A stretch of DNA of 64,000 bases from contig CAKVHF010000003.1 in assembly GCA_934748015.1 (NCBI GenBank), forward strand, positions 1 through 64,000, given 5' to 3'. Positions 47,329-55,130 of the stretch are shown here, one piece after another (positions within the stretch are counted from its first letter, which is position 1; each line of letters begins with the position of its first letter). Source of the DNA: an uncultured Clostridia bacterium (lineage in GTDB: Bacteria > Bacillota > Clostridia > Christensenellales > UBA1242). Below the pieces are notes generated by a model that was not told where the DNA came from, ran no database searches, and saw only the letters and a program-made list of their open reading frames with translations. A program made the position numbers and the translations under genes.

Positions 47329-47682
47329 ACAAATATATATGCAAAAACTTGCATACTGGTTAACGAAACAAATTTTGTACAAATGTGTTAAAAACATTTT
47401 GTGTTCATACACTTTTTTGTTATAATGCTATGTAAATACTTACTAAATAAAAATATAATTTAGGTTGTAATTACATTGTTGGAAACAGAAAATATATTAT
47501 AGTAAAGCCAATAATTATGGACAAAAGTGTTACATAGTGCAATCAAAAATTACAAAATAATAATTAGTAACACACCACCGAAACAAATAATTTAATAATT
47601 ATGACTGCTATAACTTTGGGCACTGATGTGTCAGAAATTTTTTGTTTTAATACAAAAATCGTTAATACAAAGGAGGCTATGT
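47329..47682. other. divergent regulatory region and long leader of the pseudo-Rho operon
   Basis: 354 bases without a gene. The region contains a plus-strand promoter at 47399-47426 and, downstream, an inverted repeat GTGTTAC (47527-47533) / GTAACAC (47567-47573). If that promoter is used the operon has a ~250-nt leader, long enough for control by RNA structure or by transcription termination. Confidence 0.45.
47399..47426 (+). promoter_or_regulatory. probable promoter of the pseudo-Rho operon
   Basis: TTGTGT (47399-47404), 16-bp spacer, TATAAT (47421-47426). The -10 is perfect, the -35 moderate. Confidence 0.5.
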
Positions 47683-48837
47683 ATGGAGGAAGATACACAA
47701 TTATCTAGGTTGGAAATGGAAGCAATTCAATGCATGGGAATACACAATTTGCGTTCCTTTGCTAGACAGATCGGTGTAAAATCGCCAACAACATTAAAGA
47801 AGTCTGAGTTAATAGATTTGATAGTAAAAATCAAAACTGGTCAAATAGAACCTAGCAAAACAAATATGGGGCGTAAGCCAAAACCGATGAGTAACTTTGA
47901 TTATACAACAATTCAGCCTGATCCTAGATTTGATGGAACTCTTACACTAAACGCACCTACAAGTGAGTTTGACGCTAAGACATATATAAGAGATGGAGTG
48001 CTAAAGTTTCTTAACAACTCAGCCCCTATCATTAAGATTGTAGAGAAATCTAATCAAGTAATAACTATACCCTTTCAGCCATCATTGATTGCACAATACA
48101 ATATGAAGCAAAATGATGTTGTAAGAGTAGAAATTGTGCCTATAGTCAATAGTTACATGTATTCTATCCGAAAGATTATCTCTATCAACGGCATTGATAT
48201 TGAAAAATATGACAGTGACAAATTTATTTCGATCAAGTCTATGCCCAATAGTTTTGATTTCTTTAGAATCGACTATGGAAAGTATTCGCAAATAATCGGT
48301 GACGGCAAGATATACAAAGGAACATTCAACTATTTCTACTATCCTGATCCCAATAATATTATAGAATATGCGTATGACTTCTGCAAAACTCTAAAGAACG
48401 ATGACAATGAGATTATATTGTTAAACGCTAATGCTTTTGTAGCATCGCAATGCAATTTGCCTAATGATGAAGATATACAAGTATACAATCTGGATGCAGA
48501 TGCAAGCTATGAAGAACAAGAAAAACAAACAAAACTTATATTAGAAAAAGTAAAGAACGACCTTGTAGAAGGCAAAAGTGTTGTATGGGTAATAACCGAA
48601 CTGGATGAAATCTTCAAGATAGTTAACTACAATATGACCAATGTAGTAGGCGGAGAGATCAGCCCAGATAGTGTTACTGCAATGCGTAAAATTTGCCGAT
48701 CAGCAAAGTATGTTGATCGCAAACAGAACTCAACCGTTGTATGCTTCTCTTCTATGTCGGTAAAAGGCAATTATCAAAATGTAATAATAGATGACATACT
48801 GTCCTACTCTAGCAATTACATGTTGCCACGCAAATAA
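47683..48837 (+). CDS. Rho-like protein with degenerate ATPase motifs (pseudo-Rho)
   Basis: 384 residues from the ATG at 47683 (AAAGGAGG). Residues 11-50 fit the Rho N-terminal helical domain (LRSFARQIGV, LKKSELIDLIVKI). Residues ~98-172 fit the Rho OB/cold-shock RNA-binding domain: IPFQPSLIAQYNMKQNDVV, then IRKIISINGID, parallels the family's V-S-P-S-Q-I-R-x-F-x-L-x-x-G-D and I-N-G stretches. The remainder follows the Rho ATPase fold but without its motifs: YYPDPNN replaces the P-loop (~219-225), LLNANAF replaces the catalytic-Glu region (~246-252), and VVWVITEL lacks the Walker B Asp. NVVGGEISPDS and IDDILSYSSNYMLPRK align with the Q/R-loop region and end where Rho still has ~50 residues, including the arginine finger. 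It probably binds RNA or Rho without hydrolysing ATP. Family placement from memory, not a search. Confidence 0.7.
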   Translation: MEEDTQLSRLEMEAIQCMGIHNLRSFARQIGVKSPTTLKKSELIDLIVKIKTGQIEPSKTNMGRKPKPMSNFDYTTIQPDPRFDGTLTLNAPTSEFDAKTYIRDGVLKFLNNSAPIIKIVEKSNQVITIPFQPSLIAQYNMKQNDVVRVEIVPIVNSYMYSIRKIISINGIDIEKYDSDKFISIKSMPNSFDFFRIDYGKYSQIIGDGKIYKGTFNYFYYPDPNNIIEYAYDFCKTLKNDDNEIILLNANAFVASQCNLPNDEDIQVYNLDADASYEEQEKQTKLILEKVKNDLVEGKSVVWVITELDEIFKIVNYNMTNVVGGEISPDSVTAMRKICRSAKYVDRKQNSTVVCFSSMSVKGNYQNVIIDDILSYSSNYMLPRK

Positions 48838-48878
48838 TATTGCAAAAAAATAAAGAATAGAAAAAGGAAAATCGAAAA

Positions 48879-50387
48879 ATGATATCCAACCTATGGAATA
48901 AATTAAAAGAATCGTTTATGGCGGTTTTACCAATATCCATAGTTGTTATACTAATATCCGTTATCCTCTGTCCTCTAAAAGCAGATATATACATTGCTTT
49001 TGGAATAAGTGCTATACTAATGATACTGGGCATTGCACTATTCTCGCTGGGGTCGGATATATCTATGACACAGATGGGTTCTAATATTGGTAAAAGTCTA
49101 TGCAAAAGCAAAAAATTATCACTTATGCTTATTTGTACAGCATTTATTGGGTTTATAATAACATTTGCCGAACCTGATCTGGCAGTACTTGCTAAGCAAA
49201 TTGCCGACATGGGCATAATGAGTGAACAATATCTATTTATATCAGTTGTATCAATCGGGGTCGGAGTATTCTTACTACTTGCAATACTTAAGGTTGTCTT
49301 CAGATGGAAGCTATCTATAATTCTTGCAATAGGATACTCGCTACTATTTATGCTTTGTTTCTTTGTGCCAGACTATCTTGTTCCAATAGCTTTTGACTCT
49401 GGTAGTGTTACAACAGGCCCTATATCTGTACCATTCTTAATCTCATTTGGTTTAGGCATTTCATCCATTAGTTCTAGCAATGATAAAGAAAATGCACTGG
49501 GCTACATTGCGATGTCATCACTTGGACCAATTGTAGCAGTTATGATACTAGGAATGTTTTTGCCAAAGGATGTTGTAATAACAACTACTCAGACAGTAGC
49601 AGATGAAACAACTAATATATTTGCACTATTGGGCACTAACCTACTAGAGTATTTTAAGGATGTTGCTATCACGCTTCTGCCTATTATTGTTATATTCTTG
49701 ATATTCCAATTTACGATGTTGAAATTATCCAAGACTACACTATGGAAAATTTTGATTGGTCTTGTATATACATATTTCGGCGTTGTACTATTCTTGACAG
49801 GCGTCAACACTGGATATCTACCCGTTGCGTCAGCGCTGGGCAAAGGCATTGCATCAGGCGACCATCAATGGGTTCTCATCCCACTTAGCCTAATCTTGGG
49901 ATATTTCATAATAGCAGCCGAACCTGCTGTACATGTCCTAAAGAAAGAAGTAGAAGAAGTAACCAATGGTAAATTGAAACAAAAGACAATTCTTACTTGT
50001 GTATCTATAGGTGTTGCTTTCTCAGTACTACTGGCAATGCTTATGACACTATACAGCATTCCACTTATAGCACTACTTATTCCAATTTATTTGGCTTGTA
50101 TAATTTTATCGTTTTACAACGGAAGTCTATTTGTAGCAATCGCATTTGATGCAGGCGGTACAGCAACTGGTGCTATGGCGGTATCATTTGTGCTTCCATT
50201 TATCACCGGAGTAGCTAGCATTGTTAACCCTAATACAACAGGTTTCGGCACAATTGCACTTATTGCGTGTATGCCAATTCTAGCACTACAGATACTTGGT
50301 GCAGTATTTACTACGGCAACCAAGCGGGCTACTCGCAAAGAAAAACGTGTATCCAAAATCCATGTTGAGATTATTGATTTCGAATAG
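48879..50387 (+). CDS. DUF1538 membrane protein, internally duplicated
   Basis: 502 residues and about a dozen membrane helices in two homologous halves. Paired motifs show the duplication: AEPDLAVLA (~97) and AEPAVHVLK (~347); AFDSGSVTTGPISVPF (~171) and AFDAGGTATGAMAVSF (~422). The Gly/Ser/Thr-rich helix breaks suggest a transport path. The family has no assigned substrate as far as I know, but is found next to PII-like genes, as here. Starts 41 bp after the pseudo-Rho gene and ends 12 bp before the first PII-like gene. Confidence 0.85.
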   Translation: MISNLWNKLKESFMAVLPISIVVILISVILCPLKADIYIAFGISAILMILGIALFSLGSDISMTQMGSNIGKSLCKSKKLSLMLICTAFIGFIITFAEPDLAVLAKQIADMGIMSEQYLFISVVSIGVGVFLLLAILKVVFRWKLSIILAIGYSLLFMLCFFVPDYLVPIAFDSGSVTTGPISVPFLISFGLGISSISSSNDKENALGYIAMSSLGPIVAVMILGMFLPKDVVITTTQTVADETTNIFALLGTNLLEYFKDVAITLLPIIVIFLIFQFTMLKLSKTTLWKILIGLVYTYFGVVLFLTGVNTGYLPVASALGKGIASGDHQWVLIPLSLILGYFIIAAEPAVHVLKKEVEEVTNGKLKQKTILTCVSIGVAFSVLLAMLMTLYSIPLIALLIPIYLACIILSFYNGSLFVAIAFDAGGTATGAMAVSFVLPFITGVASIVNPNTTGFGTIALIACMPILALQILGAVFTTATKRATRKEKRVSKIHVEIIDFE

Positions 50388-50399
50388 GAGGATAATAGC

Positions 50400-50744
50400 A
50401 TGAGAAAGAAAACAATCCCTGCCCCTTTTGAACTAATGATAACAATAGTTGAAAGAGGCGTTAGTGCTAAAGTAAGCGAAATATTGAGAAGGCACGATTG
50501 CCAATTTAGTTTAACCACTTTGGGTGAAGGCACTGCTAGATCACAAGTCTCGGACATATTTGGATTTGGCATAGTTAATAGAGATGTTGTATGGTCATTT
50601 GTAGATCCACTTATGGCAGGTAAAATACTAAAAGCCTTTGACGAAGAACTAGAACTTAGCAAGCCTGCTAAAGGCATTGCAATGACAATACCAGTACAAG
50701 CAGGATCTAACCTGCTACTAGATGTTTTAGGAATTAATTATTAA
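50400..50744 (+). CDS. PII-like protein 1
   Basis: 114 residues behind AGGAGG. The fold order fits PII: an N-terminal strand FELMITIVERGVSAKVSEIL with the helix that follows, a T-loop region (TLGEGTARSQVSDIFGFG), a second strand/helix (VVWSFVDPLMAGKILKAF), and a C-terminal strand (GIAMTIPV). It is more diverged than the next gene and lacks the classic uridylylation Tyr. Probably a subunit that gates the DUF1538 protein in response to a nucleotide. Confidence 0.75.
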   Translation: MRKKTIPAPFELMITIVERGVSAKVSEILRRHDCQFSLTTLGEGTARSQVSDIFGFGIVNRDVVWSFVDPLMAGKILKAFDEELELSKPAKGIAMTIPVQAGSNLLLDVLGINY

Positions 50745-50758
50745 GAGGAGATAGAAAT

Positions 50759-51118
50759 ATGGAAGAAAAAATAAAATACTCTTTGATAGTAACAATAGTT
50801 AACAAAGGCTACTCGGACTATGTTGTTCAAGCATCTAGAGATGCTGGTGCTACTGGCGGAACAATTATTAATGGTCTTAGTTCCAGCAGTAAAGATACTG
50901 AGAAGTTCTTGGGTGTAACAATTCAACCAGAAAAAGAAATAGTTCTAACAGTTGTAGAAGTTGAGAACAAATCTAAGATAATGAAAGCAATATGTGAAAG
51001 CACCAACCTAGATGCAATAGGAAGAGGAATGTGTTTTGCTTTGCCTATATCTAGACTGGCTGGCGTAACTATGCTAACCAAAGATATAAAAACTAAAAAA
51101 GAAAAGAACGAAAAATAA
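50759..51118 (+). CDS. PII-like protein 2
   Basis: 119 residues behind GAGGAG. Clear PII signatures: VTIVNKGYSDYVVQASRDAG, ATGGTIINGLSSSSKDTEK (T-loop), FLGVTIQPEKEIVLTVVE and AIGRGMCFALP, the last providing nucleotide-binding residues. A basic tail (KDIKTKKEKNEK) ends the protein. With PII-like 1 it may form a mixed trimer or bind the two halves of the DUF1538 protein. Confidence 0.88.
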   Translation: MEEKIKYSLIVTIVNKGYSDYVVQASRDAGATGGTIINGLSSSSKDTEKFLGVTIQPEKEIVLTVVEVENKSKIMKAICESTNLDAIGRGMCFALPISRLAGVTMLTKDIKTKKEKNEK

Positions 51119-51199
51119 TTTCGCCTTGTCAAAAAAAAAAAAATAAAGTATAAAATAAAATATAAAATACATTGCTAAAAACAAAAAAATAAGATCCAA

Positions 51200-51233
51200 A
51201 AAAGGTGTGTAAAAATTAATTACACACCCTTTT
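51200..51233. terminator. bidirectional terminator between PII-like 2 and dnaI
   Basis: Stem GGTGTGTAA (51204-51212) / TTACACACC (51220-51228) with T runs on both strands. The dnaI stop codon lies inside the second arm. Confidence 0.8.
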
Positions 51234-52164
51234 TCTTGCTATTTTGTCTAAGATCACTGCCAGATAACTCTATTGCAATTGACACGCTGTGGTCAACCAA
51301 TCTACTACATAGTCGATAGTCATATCTTTCTCGGATCTCATCTAATGATAGATTGGATGTTATAATTGTCTTTTTGCCTGCAGTGTTACGCTCGTTAACA
51401 AGCATAATCAACATTGGGACTGTAACATTGTTAAGCAATTGCTCACAACCTAAGTCATCAATACATAATAGATCACAGTCCAGTAGTGGTTGCAAAATAC
51501 TATTTTTGTCACTCATAGGTGCTGTATAGTATTTCAAAAATGCTTGGTTTAGCCTAAATGCTGACATATATATCACATATTTGCCTAAATTCATTGCTCT
51601 ATTAGCCATGCATTCCATAAGATAGGTTTTACCAACTCCTACCCCACCCAAAATAGAAAAGTTGTTATACTTGGTTGTATCCATTTTGTCAACAAAAGCT
51701 TGTGCTTTGCTATACACCATTTTGGTGTATTTAGGGTCAGCAAAAATAGAAAAATCTGCTTTTGCAAAATCAGCTTCGCCACACTGTGTCTCAGTGTTCA
51801 TAAGATGCTTTGACACCCTTGCATTGACACATTCACACATGCCTTTGCCATATAGTCCTGTGTCTTTACATTTGTGACACCAATACTTTGGGACAACTGC
51901 AGTGATATCTAGATTGTTGGATGCAAATAGTTTCTTGATTTTATCTCTATCCCGTACTATGCATTTTTCTAATTTTTCGCTTAATTTAGGATTATTTTGC
52001 AAAGTTGCAAGTTGTCTTTTGTTATCCTTAATATCGTCATATAACTTCTTAATTTCTGTCACTTGCAACGCATGTAACAAGTTATCCTCTGCTACCCTTT
52101 CTACCATAATCTTATGATTGGTTATATCATCAAAAGCTTTCTGTCTCAATTCAAAAATTTGCAT
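51220..52164 (-). CDS. dnaI: DnaI/DnaC-like helicase loader
   Basis: AAA+ ATPase that loads the replicative helicase. 314 residues from the ATG at 52164. A zinc-binding cluster (CHKCKDTGLYGKGMCEC, about 108-124) precedes the ATPase, with Walker A GGVGVGKTYL, Walker B LLCIDDLGCEQ and sensor I IITSNL. The nearest GGAGG lies 15 nt before the ATG, inside the preceding gene; an earlier TTG (52179) is too close to it. Follows the DnaD/DnaB-like gene with a few bases between, forming a primosome operon. Confidence 0.88.
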   Translation of the reverse strand: MQIFELRQKAFDDITNHKIMVERVAEDNLLHALQVTEIKKLYDDIKDNKRQLATLQNNPKLSEKLEKCIVRDRDKIKKLFASNNLDITAVVPKYWCHKCKDTGLYGKGMCECVNARVSKHLMNTETQCGEADFAKADFSIFADPKYTKMVYSKAQAFVDKMDTTKYNNFSILGGVGVGKTYLMECMANRAMNLGKYVIYMSAFRLNQAFLKYYTAPMSDKNSILQPLLDCDLLCIDDLGCEQLLNNVTVPMLIMLVNERNTAGKKTIITSNLSLDEIRERYDYRLCSRLVDHSVSIAIELSGSDLRQNSKKKGV

Positions 52165-52168
52165 ATTT

Positions 52169-53626
52169 CTATATCTCAACCTCCAGCAAGTTATTGATCA
52201 AACTATTTAGTTGTTCTTTGGAATATTCTTTACCTTTTGCCTTCTCACAGTTTTTGTTTGATTTGTTATTATTAATTACCGGCTTAGCATCAAAATAATT
52301 CTTGGCATCATCGACCGAGACAATCTTCTTAGCAAAGAATATGGATAATGTCTTGTTAAGAAACTGCATTGGCATGCTCATACCCACACTACGCTCTATT
52401 GCATAGTTCAGTAGTTCATCCGATATTTGCCATGTTTCAATCCATGTCTTGTACATGTTCCGATCTGAACTGCTGACACATCTATCGATGCCCAACTTAT
52501 GCAAAATCTGTGATATAACCTCATCATTTTTGGCTAAATCTAGGATATAATCATCAATTGTCGCAGATGTTAGCAAGCCTAACTTGTACAACTGATTAAG
52601 TTTGTTGTTCATGCCCTCCAGTGTCCTAATACTGAACTTGAAACAATAATCTGCGATCTTGAGTATTGCATCTGCCTCAAATCCAAGACTAAGCCAATTA
52701 GCAATATATGTATCCACAACTGTCTCTAGATTATCGTATCTTAGTCCCAATGATTTGCATACATTCTTGGCAAGATCAAACATCATATCTAGATTGTTGA
52801 AGTAGTCGTTGATCTCGCTAATACTCTCTAACTTCAATGTATAGCACTTGTTGACAAGACTATCTAGTTTGTTGAACCCAGCACCTTTGGCTTTGGCTTT
52901 CTTAGCTAAATGTAGGATTATTTCTTGCGAAAATTCTAGTTCGTTCTTCCACTCTAGATATAGTCTGTATTCTTCCTCAGTTGCCTTGCGTCTAATACCC
53001 AAGGTCTTAAGAACTTGCTGAACATCCTCGCTATTTCTGGCTAAATCCATAAGTCTCTGCTCTACATCTTCACAAGTTAGTATGCCATCAAAAATCCAAT
53101 TCTTAGCAACAGTTAGGATATAACTAGGTGCAATACTTGCACTCTTGATATCTACGCAATATTTAATAATCATAAGCAGTGCATCTGGCTCAATGTGTTT
53201 ATTCTCAATAAGATAATAGTATTCTTGATACTCAGATGGCGATATCATTCTCTTCTCTAGTATTTCTTGTGCCTTAATATTAAAGGATTTGTACTTCTCA
53301 ACATTGAATTTCTTTAGGCTAAGTGTTGCGTTCTTGATAGGTAGATATCTCACCTCAAGAGGCTCTTTTGTCACAACCTGCACTAAGTTAAGATCCTCCC
53401 AGTACATAAATGCACTGATAATATCTTCTTCGGTATAATTAAGCGCCTTTGCCATGCCTTCCAATGTATTATCTAGACTCTCGGGATTGTTGCATTTGTA
53501 CAGTCCGTACAGATACACCTTGACGCACTTCTCAGGGGCATTGATCATAAAATCATTGATAAAAACATTCTCAATGCTGGTCTTATTGCTAGAAATATAT
53601 TCACTGGAATATTTACAACAACTCAT
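52169..53626 (-). CDS. DnaD/DnaB-like replication initiation protein
   Basis: 485 residues from the ATG at 53626. N-terminal winged-helix-like region (about 20-105; YLYGLYKCNNPESLDN, EEDIISAFMYWEDLNLVQ), then two or more DnaD/DnaB_2 C-terminal-type helical repeats, each with a W-x-x-x-x-x-S-x-E-[IL]-[IL] start (LEWKNELEFSQEIIL; KTWIETWQISDELLNYAIE). These proteins remodel DNA and recruit DnaI and helicase at the origin or at restart sites. Clostridial dnaB is usually of this form. AGGAGGG lies 14-15 nt before the ATG, longer than usual. Confidence 0.8.
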   Translation of the reverse strand: MSCCKYSSEYISSNKTSIENVFINDFMINAPEKCVKVYLYGLYKCNNPESLDNTLEGMAKALNYTEEDIISAFMYWEDLNLVQVVTKEPLEVRYLPIKNATLSLKKFNVEKYKSFNIKAQEILEKRMISPSEYQEYYYLIENKHIEPDALLMIIKYCVDIKSASIAPSYILTVAKNWIFDGILTCEDVEQRLMDLARNSEDVQQVLKTLGIRRKATEEEYRLYLEWKNELEFSQEIILHLAKKAKAKGAGFNKLDSLVNKCYTLKLESISEINDYFNNLDMMFDLAKNVCKSLGLRYDNLETVVDTYIANWLSLGFEADAILKIADYCFKFSIRTLEGMNNKLNQLYKLGLLTSATIDDYILDLAKNDEVISQILHKLGIDRCVSSSDRNMYKTWIETWQISDELLNYAIERSVGMSMPMQFLNKTLSIFFAKKIVSVDDAKNYFDAKPVINNNKSNKNCEKAKGKEYSKEQLNSLINNLLEVEI

Positions 53627-53669
53627 ATTTTTTCTTTGTACCCTCCTGTAGCGCAATCTTTACACACCT

Positions 53670-53698
53670 ATTGTACTATAAAACTTTTTATTTTTCAA
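53670..53698 (-). promoter_or_regulatory. promoter of the DnaD-like/dnaI operon
   Basis: On the minus strand TTGAAA (53698-53693), 17-bp spacer, TACAAT (53675-53670), about 45 bases before the ATG. Confidence 0.6.
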
Positions 53699-53855
53699 CC
53701 TTTATGTGGATATATAATTGAAATATTTTTCGGCTATTGTTGTACACATTTTGTACTAATTTACCTAGTTTAAGCCGTTTTTCATTGATTGCAAATAATG
53801 ATTAAAGATTAATGCCAACGGCAAATTTACTAATTTTTCGATTGGCTATTATTTT

Positions 53856-53884
53856 TTGCCAATAATTATATTATTTGTTATACT
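53856..53884 (+). promoter_or_regulatory. promoter of sbcDC
   Basis: TTGCCA (53856-53861), 17-bp spacer ending TTGT, TATACT (53879-53884), ~40 bases before the sbcD ATG. Confidence 0.65.
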
Positions 53885-53921
53885 ATAATAGTTAATATAT
53901 ATGCAAGTTCGGAGGCAGAAC

Positions 53922-55130
53922 ATGAGAGTATTGCATACAGCAGATTGGCATCTTGGATGCAAAACGGACGATATGTCCCGTATGACAGAACAAAAAGATG
54001 CATTGAAACAATTGGTTAAAATCAGTAGAGATAAGGATGTGGATATTGTTATTATAGCGGGAGATATCTACGATTCTTTAGTGCCAACATCGGACGCAGA
54101 AGACTTATTCTACAAGACAGTAAAAGAGTTGAACAATGACGGCAACACTATGGTTATTGCTATCGCAGGTAATCATGATGATCCTAAGCGATTGAGCAAC
54201 GCCAGTATTTTTGCCAATAACTATGGCATCTATCTAATAGGTCAACTGGACAAACTGCAGATAGACAATATGGATAATAGCAAAGACAAGAGAATCCGTT
54301 TGATTGAAAACGGCAAAGGCTATCTTGTATTTGAAAAAGACAATGGCGAAAAAGCCGTTGTAGCATATCTGCCTTATCCGTCATATTTCAGGCTAAACGA
54401 GACAAGAGATAGTGATATATCCTATTCTGACAAAGTCAAAGAATGGCTAAGTTATGGCACAAGCAGATTTAGACATGACACCGTCAATATCCTTACATCT
54501 CACCTGCTTACATATAGCACAAGATTAAAAGCAGAGGACTATGAGGATATATCCGTTGTGGACAACAACATGGGCTTTGTGAGCAACGATGCGTTGTTTA
54601 GCGAGGCACACTACACTGCTCTTGGGCACATCCACAATTGCATCCCTGTTAACCGAGAACGTAACATCTACTACAGCGGATCACTTATCAACATGAATTT
54701 CGATACAACCAACGAGAACATGACAAAAGTAATTGTTGTGGATCTAGACACCACTGGACTAAAGCGAATAGAAAAGGTTCCACTAGATGTGAAATTGCTT
54801 AAGAAATTTAGCGTAACATCGCTACTACAAGCAGAGATAGTATGTAGAGACAATCCTGATGCTTGGGTCAAGGTAGAGATAGAGAAAGTAGACAAAATAA
54901 CAATGGACGAGATAGTCGCTCTTAGAAAGAAGTACACCAATCTGGTCACATTGTCTGTTATAACCAAAGAAGCCAAAAATCTTAAGAAAGATCTAATAAT
55001 CAAAAAGGATCTAACTAACTCTGAAATATTTGACAACTTTGCAATTAAGACAACTGGTGCATTGGCAGACAATGAGGTAAAAGAATTATTTTTGTCACTA
55101 ATGTCGGAGGAACTATATGAGACCGATTAA
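53922..55130 (+). CDS. sbcD: SbcD, nuclease subunit of SbcCD
   Basis: 402 residues from the ATG at 53922 (GGAGG). Mre11-type metallophosphoesterase: HTADWHLG, IIAGDIYDS, IAGNHDDPKRL, and the later LTSHLLT and ALGHIHN supply the two-metal ligands. With SbcC it cleaves hairpins and protein-blocked ends. The stop overlaps the sbcC start by 14 bp. Confidence 0.95.
   Translation: MRVLHTADWHLGCKTDDMSRMTEQKDALKQLVKISRDKDVDIVIIAGDIYDSLVPTSDAEDLFYKTVKELNNDGNTMVIAIAGNHDDPKRLSNASIFANNYGIYLIGQLDKLQIDNMDNSKDKRIRLIENGKGYLVFEKDNGEKAVVAYLPYPSYFRLNETRDSDISYSDKVKEWLSYGTSRFRHDTVNILTSHLLTYSTRLKAEDYEDISVVDNNMGFVSNDALFSEAHYTALGHIHNCIPVNRERNIYYSGSLINMNFDTTNENMTKVIVVDLDTTGLKRIEKVPLDVKLLKKFSVTSLLQAEIVCRDNPDAWVKVEIEKVDKITMDEIVALRKKYTNLVTLSVITKEAKNLKKDLIIKKDLTNSEIFDNFAIKTTGALADNEVKELFLSLMSEELYETD

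Noticed and set aside
47329..47412. N-terminal extension of alanine racemase
   Set aside because: No ribosome site and residues unlike the family; the conserved start is near 47328.
51130..51180. Poly-A tract as a phase-variation or frameshift site
   Set aside because: Lies outside coding sequence, between the PII-like gene and the terminator; no gene would be switched.
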